From the NCBI RefSeq assembly GCF_009663685.2, contig NZ_RCOG02000019.1, forward strand, positions 1 through 64,000: a DNA stretch of 64,000 nucleotides. Reading direction: 5' to 3'. The notes below the pieces were generated by a model. That model did no database searches. It had not been told where the DNA came from and saw nothing but the letters and a program-made list of their open reading frames with translations. Origin of the DNA: Cupriavidus sp. U2 (lineage in GTDB: Bacteria > Pseudomonadota > Gammaproteobacteria > Burkholderiales > Burkholderiaceae). A program made the position numbers and the translations under genes. This document shows positions 34,410-43,018 of this stretch, piece after piece (within the stretch, counting starts at the first letter, position 1; every line of letters starts with the position of its first letter).

Positions 34410-35372
34410 ATGCTGCGAATCATGCTTGCCGGCGCCGTGCTGGCGCTGGCCCACGGAGCGGCTCTGGCCGACACCTATCCCTCGCGCCCGGTGCGGCTGC
34501 TGGTGGGCTATGCGCCTGGCGGCCCCGTTGACACCGCCGCGCGCATCTATGCGGACTACATGGGCCGCGTGCTCAAGCAGCCGGTCATCGTCGACAACCG
34601 CGCCGGCGCCAGCGGCGCCATCGCGGCCGGCATGACCACCAGCGCCAAGCCCGACGGCTACACGCTCTACTTCGTGGCCAGCCCCACGATGACGATGACG
34701 CCGCTGATCCAGAAATCGGTCAGTTTCAAGCCGGCGCAGGACTTCACCTACGTGGGTCTGATTACCGACTACACCAACGTCCTGCTTATCAACAAGGACT
34801 TCCCGGCGAAGAACGTCGACGAACTTGTGTCGTATGCGCGCAAGCATCCGGGCGATGTGAGCTTTGGCTCGGCCGGCATCGGCGCCTCGAACCACCTGTC
34901 CGCCGAACTGCTGGCGCAGATGACCGGCGTGAAGATGCTGCACGTGCCGTACAAAGGCAACGCACCGGCCATGGCCGACGTCATCAGCGGCAAGGTGACG
35001 TTCATGTTCGACATCACCGGCACCGCCATCGGCCATATCCAGGGCGGCAAGGTGCGCGCGCTGGCCGTGACGTCGAAGACCCGCAACGCCGCGCTGCCAA
35101 CGGTGCCCACGCTGGTCGAGTCCGGGCTCAAGCAATATGACCTGACTGGCTGGTACGGGCTGGTCGGCCCGCTCGGCATGCCTGCCGACGTGACCGACCG
35201 GCTGGTCAAGGCTCAGCAGACCGTGGGCCAGGACCCGGCGTTCCGCGCCCGCATGGCCGACGGCGGCTACGACCTGAACATCACCGGCCCCGCGCCGCTG
35301 CAGGACCGTATCAAGAAGGAACTGGCCCTGTGGGGCAACGTGGTCAAGACAGCCAGGATCGAGGTGGAATAA
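34410..35372 (+). CDS. Bug-type tripartite tricarboxylate transporter substrate-binding protein
   Basis: A second Bug receptor follows the first after 146 bp. The 320-residue product starts at ATG 34410 with a GGAGGAG site and has a short signal peptide (MLRIMLAGAVLALAHGAALA). The motifs are YPSRPVRLLVGYAPGGPVDTAAR, VDNRAGASGAIAAGM, KPDGYTLYFV and HVPYKGNAPAMADVISGKV. The sequence differs clearly from the upstream copy, so it is unlikely to be a recent duplicate and may bind a different ligand. Confidence 0.92.
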   Translation: MLRIMLAGAVLALAHGAALADTYPSRPVRLLVGYAPGGPVDTAARIYADYMGRVLKQPVIVDNRAGASGAIAAGMTTSAKPDGYTLYFVASPTMTMTPLIQKSVSFKPAQDFTYVGLITDYTNVLLINKDFPAKNVDELVSYARKHPGDVSFGSAGIGASNHLSAELLAQMTGVKMLHVPYKGNAPAMADVISGKVTFMFDITGTAIGHIQGGKVRALAVTSKTRNAALPTVPTLVESGLKQYDLTGWYGLVGPLGMPADVTDRLVKAQQTVGQDPAFRARMADGGYDLNITGPAPLQDRIKKELALWGNVVKTARIEVE

Positions 35373-35538
35373 CCTAGCCCGCCCCCCGCGGCGCGCCGTT
35401 CCGCCCCGGCGAAGTACCGCTTTCCCGATGACGAATTGCGCGGCCCCGTGGCTGCCCATACACTGCGACGAGCCGGCATCCGTGTGACTGCGGGGTCGGC
35501 GCCACTCCGAAATCCACTCTGCAAAGGACTTGAGCGAG

Positions 35539-37071
35539 ATGCCGCAGGACCGAGCCATCGCGAATCGCATCAGCGACATTCCCCGCCATTGGGCAGCCCA
35601 TGCGCCCGACCACGTGGCCGTGCATGAAGGCGAGCGCACGGTGAGCTTTGCGCAGCTCTGGGAAGGCGTCGGGCTGGCGCGGCAGTATCTGGAGGACCAG
35701 GGCGTCGGCACCGGAGACCGGGTCATGATCACCGGCGAAAATTGCCTGGCGGTCATCACGCTGGTCTTTGCGTTGTCCGAACTGGGCGCCTGGCCGGTGG
35801 TGACCAACGCCCGGCTGACGGCGCGCGAGATCGAGGAAATCCGTGCACACTGCACACCTCGCTTGATGCTGTTCACGCACGCCGCCTCCCCCGATGCGCT
35901 GCGCCATGGCCTGCGCTACCGCGCCCGCGAGATCGCCCCGCCCGGGCTGGGGCCGCTGATGGCTGCCGATGTGGACGCGCGCAGCGAGCGCGAGCCGCAG
36001 GCGCTGGCGCACGAGGTGGCCGCGCTGATCTACACGTCGGGCACCACGGGCCAGCCCAAGGGCGTGATGGTCACGCATCGTGGCCTGCTGCACTATGCGC
36101 GGGTCACGGCCGACACCCGCAGGATCGGGCCGGGCGACTGCGCCTATGCAGTGATGCCAATGTCCCATATCTTCGGGCTCGCCACGCTGCTGCTGGCTAC
36201 CTTCCAGGGCGGCGGCAGCCTGTACCTGGTGGCCCGGTTCAATGTCACCGACGCCTGCGCCGCGCTGCAACGCGACGCGATCTCCATCCTGCAGGGCGTG
36301 CCGGCCATGTTCAGCCGCATCCTGGTGCACCTGCAGAAGCACGGCATCGCCACGCTGCACCCCAAACGGCTGCGCTATCTCTATACCGGCGGCGGCCCGC
36401 TGGAGCCCACGCTCAAGCGCAACGTCGAAGCCGTCTTCGGTCAGCCGCTGCACCATGGCTATGGCATGACCGAATACGCGGGTTCGTTGTTCATCACCCG
36501 CATGGACCGCCCGCGCAGCGACTGCTCGGCCGGCGAGATTGTCGAAGGGGCCGAACTGCGCATCGTGGATGCCAACGGCGAAACGGTGCCACCGGGCACG
36601 GCTGGCGAGCTATGGGTGAAAGGCCCCGGCGTCATGCGCGGCTACTATCGGGACCCCGTCCAGACGGCGGAGGCCCTGCGCCCCGACGGCTGGCTCAACA
36701 CTGGCGATATCGGCCGGCTGGGGCCCGATGGCGCGCTGTATATCGTCGGGCGCACGCGCGATCTGATCATCCGCTCGGGCTTCAGCGTCTATCCGATCGA
36801 GGTGGAATCGGTCATCAACACACACCCGTCGGTGCGGATGTCCGCCGTGGTTGGCCGGCCCGCCGCCGATGGCAACGAGGAGATCGTGGCGTTCGTGGAG
36901 TTGCGCGAGGGCGAGACCTTCGATGCCGCCGAACTGCACGCCTATCTTGCCGAGCGGCTGTCGCCGTACAAGCGGCCCGCGCAGATCGTGCGCGTACCGG
37001 CCATTCCCACTACTGCCAGCGGCAAGCTGCACAAGCACCAGTTGCGCGGCATCGTCGCCGAGATGGCCTAG
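35539..37071 (+). CDS. Acyl-CoA synthetase (class I adenylate-forming)
   Basis: The 510-residue product has the ANL motifs YTSGTTGQPKGVM, YGMTEYAGS, NTGDIGRLGPDGALYIVGRTRDLIIRSGF and the C-terminal TASGKLHKHQL with the catalytic lysine. The N-terminus is shortened and simple, as in small-acid and aryl-CoA ligases. The ATG at 35539 has AAAGGA ten bases upstream; a TTG at 35530 is the alternative. It ends the CaiB-Bug-Bug unit and is closely similar in style to the ligase at 40056-41585, sharing the motif order GYGxxEYAGS and SGFxVYPxEVE, so the two may act on related acids. Confidence 0.9.
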   Translation: MPQDRAIANRISDIPRHWAAHAPDHVAVHEGERTVSFAQLWEGVGLARQYLEDQGVGTGDRVMITGENCLAVITLVFALSELGAWPVVTNARLTAREIEEIRAHCTPRLMLFTHAASPDALRHGLRYRAREIAPPGLGPLMAADVDARSEREPQALAHEVAALIYTSGTTGQPKGVMVTHRGLLHYARVTADTRRIGPGDCAYAVMPMSHIFGLATLLLATFQGGGSLYLVARFNVTDACAALQRDAISILQGVPAMFSRILVHLQKHGIATLHPKRLRYLYTGGGPLEPTLKRNVEAVFGQPLHHGYGMTEYAGSLFITRMDRPRSDCSAGEIVEGAELRIVDANGETVPPGTAGELWVKGPGVMRGYYRDPVQTAEALRPDGWLNTGDIGRLGPDGALYIVGRTRDLIIRSGFSVYPIEVESVINTHPSVRMSAVVGRPAADGNEEIVAFVELREGETFDAAELHAYLAERLSPYKRPAQIVRVPAIPTTASGKLHKHQLRGIVAEMA

Positions 37072-37113
37072 CGTTCTGCACCCAAGCACCCCGGGCACCC
37101 GGATGCCCGGCTG

Positions 37114-38016
37114 TCACGCGGGGTTGCCGGTGCCGTCTTCCACCAGCAGGTCCACCAGCTTGCGCGCGAAGACCGGCAGCGCGTCCAGGTCCGCCACGCA
37201 GATCTGCAGCTTGCGTTCGGCCCAGTCGTCCTCGATCTGCACGATATTCAGCGCCATGGTCTGCGCATGGCGGCGCGCGGTGCTCTCCGGCAGCACGCCG
37301 ATGCCGACATTGGCCTCGATCATCCGGCCCGCCGTCTCGAAATTGCTGACCTGGATGCGCCAGTGCAACTGGCGCTGCAGGTCGGAGGCGGCGCGTTTCA
37401 GGAAGTTGTGGATCGCGCTTTCCTCGGGCAGGCCGATGAAGTCGTAGTCCAGCGTCTCGACAAACCGCACGCGCTTGCGCTGGGCCAGCGGGTGGCTCAG
37501 CGCCGTGGCCAGCACCAGGCGGTCCAGCCGGTACGGCATCACCTCCAGCCCGTCCATGTTGACGCCGCTGGCGGCGATGCCGATATCGACCATGCCTTCC
37601 TGCACGGCCCGCACGATGTCGGGGCTGAGCCGCTCGCGGATATCGACGGTCACGTCGGGATGATTGACCAGGTACGTACGCAGCACCCCCGGCAGGAACT
37701 CGCTCATGGCCGTGGTGTTGGCGAACACCCGCACATGCCCCTTGATGCCGGACGCGTACTCCTGCAGGTCGCCGCTGAGCTGTTCGATCTGCCGCAGCAC
37801 CCGGCGCGCGTGGGCCAGCAGCGTCTCGCCGGCGGGCGTGACCTTGACGCCCTGGCTGCTGCGGCTCAGCAGCTTGACGCCCACCTGCTCTTCCAGGTTC
37901 TTGATGCGCGTGCTGGCCGCCGGCAGCGACAGGTGGCAACGTTCTGCACCGCGGGTCAGGCTGCTGGCTTCCGCAATATGCGTGAAGAGATTCAGATCGA
38001 CCAGATCGAAGCGCAT
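37114..38016 (-). CDS. LysR family transcriptional regulator
   Basis: The 300-residue regulator has an N-terminal winged helix (DLNLFTHIAEASSLTRGAERCHLSLPAASTRIKNLEEQVGVKLLSR) and a periplasmic-binding-protein-like effector domain from about residue 90. LysR proteins usually activate a divergent gene and repress their own. Here the divergent gene encodes an enoyl-CoA hydratase/isomerase homologue, and a symmetrical TCTCG-N7-CGAGA site lies between them. The effector could be the acid or CoA ester handled by the surrounding catabolic genes, but nothing in the sequence identifies it. Confidence 0.92.
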   Translation of the reverse strand: MRFDLVDLNLFTHIAEASSLTRGAERCHLSLPAASTRIKNLEEQVGVKLLSRSSQGVKVTPAGETLLAHARRVLRQIEQLSGDLQEYASGIKGHVRVFANTTAMSEFLPGVLRTYLVNHPDVTVDIRERLSPDIVRAVQEGMVDIGIAASGVNMDGLEVMPYRLDRLVLATALSHPLAQRKRVRFVETLDYDFIGLPEESAIHNFLKRAASDLQRQLHWRIQVSNFETAGRMIEANVGIGVLPESTARRHAQTMALNIVQIEDDWAERKLQICVADLDALPVFARKLVDLLVEDGTGNPA

Positions 38017-38072
38017 GTCGTTGTCTCCAGGGTAACCAGCGATTATCCCCTGAACGCCGGCACTTTTTCCAT

Positions 38073-38089
38073 TCTCGCAATTACCGAGA
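38073..38089. promoter_or_regulatory. Candidate LysR binding site
   Basis: TCTCGCAATTACCGAGA has two perfect 5-base arms and fits the T-N11-A LysR pattern. It lies 57 bp from the LysR start and 100 bp from the divergent hydratase start, the normal place for an autoregulatory and activating site. Confidence 0.6.
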
Positions 38090-38188
38090 GGCCTTCACTG
38101 CCGGCGAATGCCGGATTCAAAACATGCAAATAGCCGCGCGGCCGCGCATCGGTCAAGCTGTGCCATCGAACCCTCATGGAGACACCCG

Positions 38189-38983
38189 ATGGCAGAAGAA
38201 CAGACCCTGCTGGTGGACATTGCCGACGGCATTGCCACGCTGACGCTGAACCGCCCCCAGAACAAGAACGCACTGAACGGTCCGATGCGCGACGCCCTGC
38301 GCGAAGCCGTGCAGCAGATCCGCGCCGATCGTACGGTGCGTGCCGTGGTGCTGCGCGGCGCCGGCACCGACTTCTGCTCCGGCGGCGATATCCGCGCGAT
38401 GAACGTCACCGCCGCCGACGCCGGGCGCAATCGCATGGACGACCTGCACGGCTGGATCGCCCTGCTGGTCGATCTGGACCGCCCGGTCGTGGCCGCAGTG
38501 GATGGCGTGGCGTACGGCGCCGGCTTCAGCCTGGCATTGCTGGCCGATTTCATCGTGGCCACGCCGCGTGCGCGCTTTTGCATGCCGTTCATGAAGGTCG
38601 GCCTGGTGCCCGATTGCGGCGCACTGTACACGCTGCCGCGCGTGGTGGGCATGGCACGCGCCCGGGACCTGGTCTTCAGCGCGCGCGAAGTCGGCGCTGA
38701 GGAAGCCCGGCAGATTGGCGCCGTGTTCGAGATCGTCGAACAGGACCAGCTTCACGTACGCGCCGGGCAGCTGGCACGCGGACTGGCCGGGGCGTCGCCG
38801 ACGGCGTTCGCGCTGACCAAGCGGGCGCTGAACCAGTCGAACGGCGCAGACGTGCGCGCCATGCTGGAGCTGGAATCGCTCGGCCAGGGCATCGCGTTTA
38901 CCACGGACTACCACCACGAGGCCGTGCGCCGTTTCAAGGAAAAAGAGCCGCCGCTGTTCCAGTGGCCAAGTTCGGCTGCCTGA
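38189..38983 (+). CDS. Enoyl-CoA hydratase/isomerase family protein (PaaG-like active site)
   Basis: The 264-residue crotonase-fold protein has the oxyanion segments GTDFCSGGDIRAM and DGVAYGAGFSLALLADFIVA. In the active-site region MPFMKVGLVPDCGALYTLPRVVG the glutamate of classic hydratases (PEI) is replaced by Phe, and an Asp follows in VPDCG. That pattern matches PaaG-type isomerases, so it may shift a double bond rather than add water. The ATG at 38189 has GGAG about ten bases upstream. It is divergent from the LysR gene and followed by a strong hairpin, so it is probably monocistronic and LysR-controlled. Confidence 0.87.
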   Translation: MAEEQTLLVDIADGIATLTLNRPQNKNALNGPMRDALREAVQQIRADRTVRAVVLRGAGTDFCSGGDIRAMNVTAADAGRNRMDDLHGWIALLVDLDRPVVAAVDGVAYGAGFSLALLADFIVATPRARFCMPFMKVGLVPDCGALYTLPRVVGMARARDLVFSAREVGAEEARQIGAVFEIVEQDQLHVRAGQLARGLAGASPTAFALTKRALNQSNGADVRAMLELESLGQGIAFTTDYHHEAVRRFKEKEPPLFQWPSSAA

Positions 38984-39010
38984 TGTTTTGCTGCCATCTC
39001 CCTCGGATTT

Positions 39011-39043
39011 GCTCCCCTCTCCCACGGCGTGGGAGAGGGGAGC
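39011..39043. terminator. Perfect 15-bp hairpin, terminator or REP-like repeat
   Basis: GCTCCCCTCTCCCAC at 39011-39025 pairs perfectly with 39029-39043 around a 3-base loop. It lies between the convergent hydratase and Bug receptor genes. The central CCCCTCTCC / GGAGAGGGG is shared with the hairpin at 26091-26117, so both belong to one dispersed repeat family that is placed at gene ends. Confidence 0.75.
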
Positions 39044-39075
39044 GCATAACGGCGGATATCGCATTGGCTTGACGC

Positions 39076-40059
39076 TCACCCCGCCGTAATCCCCGCCGTC
39101 TGGATCACCTTGCGCCACTTCTCGATTTCGCTGTGCAGGCGCTGGCGCATCTGGTCCTGCGTGCCGGCGTCCGCTTCGGCGCCAGCCTGCAGCAGTCGCT
39201 GCTTGACGCCGGCGTCCTTCATGGCGACGTTGAAATCGGCATTGATCTTGTCGAGGATCGGCTTCGGCGTCTGGGCCGGCGCGAACAGTGCGGCCCAGGA
39301 ATAGGCTTCGTAGCCGGGCAGCCCCGATTCGGCCACGGTCGGCACGTCGGGCAACATCCCCGAACGCTTGCGGCTGGCCACGCCCAGCACCTTGATACGT
39401 CCCGACTTGATATGTTGCAGCGCGGTAGGCGCGTCACTGAACATCAGCTGCACCTGGCCGCCCAGCAGGTCATTCATGGCTGGCCCACTGCCCTTGTATG
39501 GTACGTGCTGCAGCTTGGTACCCGCTTCCATGTTGAACAGCTCGCCCGCCAGGTGCGTGCCGCCGCCATTGCCCGACGACCCGTAGGCCAGCGTGTGGCC
39601 GCTTTTGGCGTAGGCGATGAGCTCCTTGATGTTGCTGGCCGGCACCGACGGATGCGCGACGACGAACACCGGGAACATCGCGGCAAAGCTGACCGGCGCA
39701 AAGTCCTTCTCGATGTCGTACGGCAGCTTGCCCATCAGCGACGGGTTGACCGCGTGATGGATCGACCCCAGGAACAGCGTGTAGCCATCGGGGGCTTCCT
39801 TGGCGGCGATGGTGGCGCCGATGGTGCCGCCCGCGCCAGCGCGGTTGTCGATGACGATCGGTTGCTTCCAGATCTCGCCCAGCTTCTGGCTGAAGATGCG
39901 CGCGGTGCTGTCCACCGGACCGCCAGGCGGAAATGGCACGATCACGCGCACGGGCTTGGCCGGCCACGTTTCCGTGGCGAACGACGCAAACGGGTACGCC
40001 GCGGCGCCGAACAGGCCGGCGGCCAACAGGCGCCTGCGCATGGCGGACGATGGGTTCAT
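39076..40059 (-). CDS. Bug-type tripartite tricarboxylate transporter substrate-binding protein
   Basis: A third Bug receptor, 327 residues. It has a signal peptide with arginines (MRRRLLAAGLFGAAAYPFASFA) and the motifs WPAKPVRVIVPFPPGGPVDSTAR, IDNRAGAGGTIGA, APDGYTLFLGS and HVPYKGSGPAMNDLLGGQVQ. Its start overlaps the stop of the ligase gene by four bases (ATGA), so uptake receptor and ligase are translationally coupled. This strongly suggests that the bound compound is the substrate of that ligase. Confidence 0.92.
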   Translation of the reverse strand: MNPSSAMRRRLLAAGLFGAAAYPFASFATETWPAKPVRVIVPFPPGGPVDSTARIFSQKLGEIWKQPIVIDNRAGAGGTIGATIAAKEAPDGYTLFLGSIHHAVNPSLMGKLPYDIEKDFAPVSFAAMFPVFVVAHPSVPASNIKELIAYAKSGHTLAYGSSGNGGGTHLAGELFNMEAGTKLQHVPYKGSGPAMNDLLGGQVQLMFSDAPTALQHIKSGRIKVLGVASRKRSGMLPDVPTVAESGLPGYEAYSWAALFAPAQTPKPILDKINADFNVAMKDAGVKQRLLQAGAEADAGTQDQMRQRLHSEIEKWRKVIQTAGITAG

Positions 40060-41585
40060 GCTGGGTCTCCTTGGGTCGACATCGAACCGGCCTGCTCCTG
40101 CAGCACGCGCTTGAGGATCTTGCCGTTGTTATTGGTGGGCAGTTCGGCCAGCGCCACGATGCGCGCGGGCCGCTTGTACGGCGCCAGGCGGCCGCGCAGG
40201 TGGCTGCGCAACGCCTCCGGTTCCAGCGCCGCGCCGGGGCGCAATTCCACGAAGGCGACGATCTCCTCGTTGCCGTCGCCCTCGGCCACGCCCACCACGG
40301 CTGACCGCTGGATGCTCGGATGGGTGTTGAGCGCGGCCTCCACCTCGGCCGGGTAGACGTTGAAACCGGAGCGGATGATCATCTCCTTGAGGCGACCGAC
40401 CACGAACAGCGCGCCATCGGCATGCATCTCGCCGAGGTCGCCGCTGGCGTACCAGCCGCCCTCGCGCATCACCGCTTCGGTGGCCGCCGCATCGCGGAAG
40501 TAGCCTGGCATCAGCCCCCTGCCCCGCAGCCAGAGTTCGCCGCGCTGGCCCAGCGGCAAAGGCTCGCCGGTGGCGGGATCTGTCACCTGCACCTCGGCCT
40601 CGGCCACGGCGTAGCCGGCGCTGGTATCGGCGCGCTGCTCGCCCAGACGCGTCACATGGACCGATCCCGCGTATTCGGACAGGCCATAGCCATGGTGCAG
40701 CGTCAGGCCGAACGTGGCTTCCACGCGCGTCTTCAGCGACAGGTCGAGCGGACCCGCGCCGGTATAGAGATAGCGCAGCGCCGGGGCCACCGGCTGCGCG
40801 ATGCCCTGTTCCTGCAGGTAAGCCAGCAGCCGCGAGAACAGCGTGGGCGGCCCCTGCAACTGCGACACGCCGTGACGGGCCAGCGCGTCGAGCAGATCGG
40901 CGGGATCGAACTGCGGCCGCATTACCAGCTGCGCGCCGGCCAGCAGCGAACTGAGCAGCACCGTGCCCAGGCCGAAGATATGGGTCATCGGCACGAAGGC
41001 ATAGCTGCGGTCGGCAGGCCCTAGCGCGCGGGCATCGCGCGTCACTCGGGCGAAATGGATCAGTGCGTCATGCGTCAGCATCACGCCCTTGGGCTCGCCC
41101 GTGGTGCCCGATGTGAAGATCAGGGCGGCCACGTCGTCGCGCAGCGGCGCCGGCTCCTGCAGCGCATCGGCACGCACCGCCGACCGATGCACGCCCGGCA
41201 GCGCCGACGGTACGGCCCCGAAGCGTTGCGCGTGCGCGGCGGCGGCGCGCGACGCCGCGGCGGTGAAGTACACCAGCCGGGCATCGGCACGGGCGGCGAA
41301 GGCATCGATCTCGCCATCGGCCATGCGGGCATTGACGCCGCACGACCACGCGCCCACGCGGCTGCACCCCAGGATCAGCGCAGCGTGCTCGGGACAGTTC
41401 TCGGCCACCACCATCACGCGGTCACCGGGCCGCACGTCGAGTTCGCGCAGTTCCGCCTCGGCCGCGTCCGTCAGCGCGCCCAGGTCGGCAAAGCTCAGGC
41501 TGCGGCCGTCCGGCAGGTGGAGAAACGGTTGATCGGGGGCCTCGGCCAACCAATGGTCAAGCAACTCATGAATCCGGGTCGTCAC
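40056..41585 (-). CDS. Acyl-CoA synthetase (class I adenylate-forming)
   Basis: The 509-residue ligase has the motifs FTSGTTGEPKGVM, HHGYGLSEYAGS, YASGDLGEMHADGALFVVGRLKEMIIRSGF and NNNGKILKRVL with the catalytic lysine. The start is GTG at 41585 (VTTRIHELLDHWL), supported by an AAGGA site ten bases upstream; longer readings of the frame have no support. It forms a two-gene operon with the Bug receptor and is divergent from the acyl-CoA dehydrogenase operon, with which it shares a 222-bp promoter region. It may activate the acid degraded by that operon. Confidence 0.9.
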   Translation of the reverse strand: MTTRIHELLDHWLAEAPDQPFLHLPDGRSLSFADLGALTDAAEAELRELDVRPGDRVMVVAENCPEHAALILGCSRVGAWSCGVNARMADGEIDAFAARADARLVYFTAAASRAAAAHAQRFGAVPSALPGVHRSAVRADALQEPAPLRDDVAALIFTSGTTGEPKGVMLTHDALIHFARVTRDARALGPADRSYAFVPMTHIFGLGTVLLSSLLAGAQLVMRPQFDPADLLDALARHGVSQLQGPPTLFSRLLAYLQEQGIAQPVAPALRYLYTGAGPLDLSLKTRVEATFGLTLHHGYGLSEYAGSVHVTRLGEQRADTSAGYAVAEAEVQVTDPATGEPLPLGQRGELWLRGRGLMPGYFRDAAATEAVMREGGWYASGDLGEMHADGALFVVGRLKEMIIRSGFNVYPAEVEAALNTHPSIQRSAVVGVAEGDGNEEIVAFVELRPGAALEPEALRSHLRGRLAPYKRPARIVALAELPTNNNGKILKRVLQEQAGSMSTQGDPA

Positions 41586-41807
41586 GCTAGCCGTCCTTGC
41601 TGAATGCGATGAAGAGGTTCGCGCAGCATGGCGCCAAAGCCGGGCAGGCGCCATTCGTAAATCACAAGGGCCGGCTTCGCTGGCCTGAAACCGCGCTGCG
41701 GAATGCGGCGGCCGCGCATTTCGGTATCCGGAAGGCTGGATTCGGCAATCTCGAACCAGCGTGGCGTACACGCCCATAGAATCGTTTTCACTGACCGGAG
41801 ACAGTTC

Positions 41808-43001
41808 ATGGACCTGCGTTTCACAAGAGAAGAAGAAGCCTTTCGCGAGGAAGTCCGCGCCTTTGTGCAGGCCAGCCTGCCCGCCGACATCCGCGACAAG
41901 GTGCTGGGCCATCGCCGCGTGGAGAAGGACGACTATGTGCGCTGGCACCGCATCCTGCACGCCCGGGGCTGGGGGGCGCCGACGTGGCCCACCGAGTGGG
42001 GCGGCACGGGCTGGAACGCGCTGCAGCGCCTGATCTTCGAGATCGAGACCTTTCGCGCCGGCGCGCCGCGCATGCTGCCGTTCGGGCTGACGATGATCGG
42101 CCCCGTGCTGATGAAGTACGCCAGCGCCGAGCACAAGGCCCGCTTCCTGCCCCGCATCCCGACCGTGGAAGACTTCTGGTGTCAGGGCTATTCCGAGCCG
42201 GGCGCCGGCTCCGACCTGGCATCGCTGCGGACCCGCGCGGTGCGCAAGGGCGACAAGTACATCGTCAACGGTCAGAAGACCTGGACGACGATGGCCCACT
42301 TTGCCGACTGGATCTTCTGCCTCGTGCGCACGGACGCCGAGGCCAAGCCGCAGGAAGGCATCTCGATGCTGCTGATCGACATGAAGTCGCCCGGCGTGAC
42401 GGTGCGGCCGATCAAGACGCTGGACGGCGGCCATGACGTGAACGAGACCTGGTTCGAGGACGTCGAGGTGCCGGTGGAAAACCTGCTGGGCGAGGAAAAC
42501 AAGGGCTGGACCTACGCCAAGTACCTGCTGGGACACGAACGTACCGGCATTGCCGGCATCGGCCACTGCTATCGCGAGTTGCGCCAGTTGCGGCACTACG
42601 CGGCCGAGACCACCGACGGCCGGGGCCGCCCGCTGATCGAGGACCTGCGCATGCGCGACAAGATCGCCCGCGTGGAGATGGATCTGCTGGCGCTTGAAAT
42701 GCTGCTGCTGCGCGTTGCCACCCAGGCAGCCGGCACGCCCGGTCCCGAGGCGTCGATCGTCAAGATTCGCGGTTCCGAACTGCAGCAGGACATTGCGATG
42801 CTGCAGATGGAAGTGGCTGGCCCGAATGGCTGGCCGTATTCGCCGGACTGGCTGGAGCCCGGCGTGCCGCAGCCCGTGAGCGGCCCGGACTGGGCCGCGC
42901 CCGCCGCATCCACCTATTACGACATGCGCAAGACCACGATCTACGGCGGCTCGACCGAAGTCCAGAAAAACATCATCTCGAAGATGATCATCGGTTTCTA
43001 A
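41808..43001 (+). CDS. Acyl-CoA dehydrogenase, large subunit-like (FAD-motif bearing)
   Basis: The 397-residue protein starts MDLRFTREEEAFREEVRAFV and carries the FAD/substrate motif QGYSEPGAGSD (127-136), NGQKTWTTMAHFADWIFCLVRTD, and the C-terminal TIYGGSTEVQKNIISK. The GGYGY-x-EYP catalytic-base motif of homotetrameric enzymes is absent. Instead the C-terminal half has long insertions (AGPNGWPYSPDW...). This is the pattern of FadE-type subunits of heterotetrameric dehydrogenases in steroid and side-chain degradation. The next gene, 17 bp away, encodes a second, divergent dehydrogenase and is the likely partner. The start has GGAG ten bases upstream. Confidence 0.9.
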   Translation: MDLRFTREEEAFREEVRAFVQASLPADIRDKVLGHRRVEKDDYVRWHRILHARGWGAPTWPTEWGGTGWNALQRLIFEIETFRAGAPRMLPFGLTMIGPVLMKYASAEHKARFLPRIPTVEDFWCQGYSEPGAGSDLASLRTRAVRKGDKYIVNGQKTWTTMAHFADWIFCLVRTDAEAKPQEGISMLLIDMKSPGVTVRPIKTLDGGHDVNETWFEDVEVPVENLLGEENKGWTYAKYLLGHERTGIAGIGHCYRELRQLRHYAAETTDGRGRPLIEDLRMRDKIARVEMDLLALEMLLLRVATQAAGTPGPEASIVKIRGSELQQDIAMLQMEVAGPNGWPYSPDWLEPGVPQPVSGPDWAAPAASTYYDMRKTTIYGGSTEVQKNIISKMIIGF

Positions 43002-43018
43002 CGCAGGGGACGACAGGC

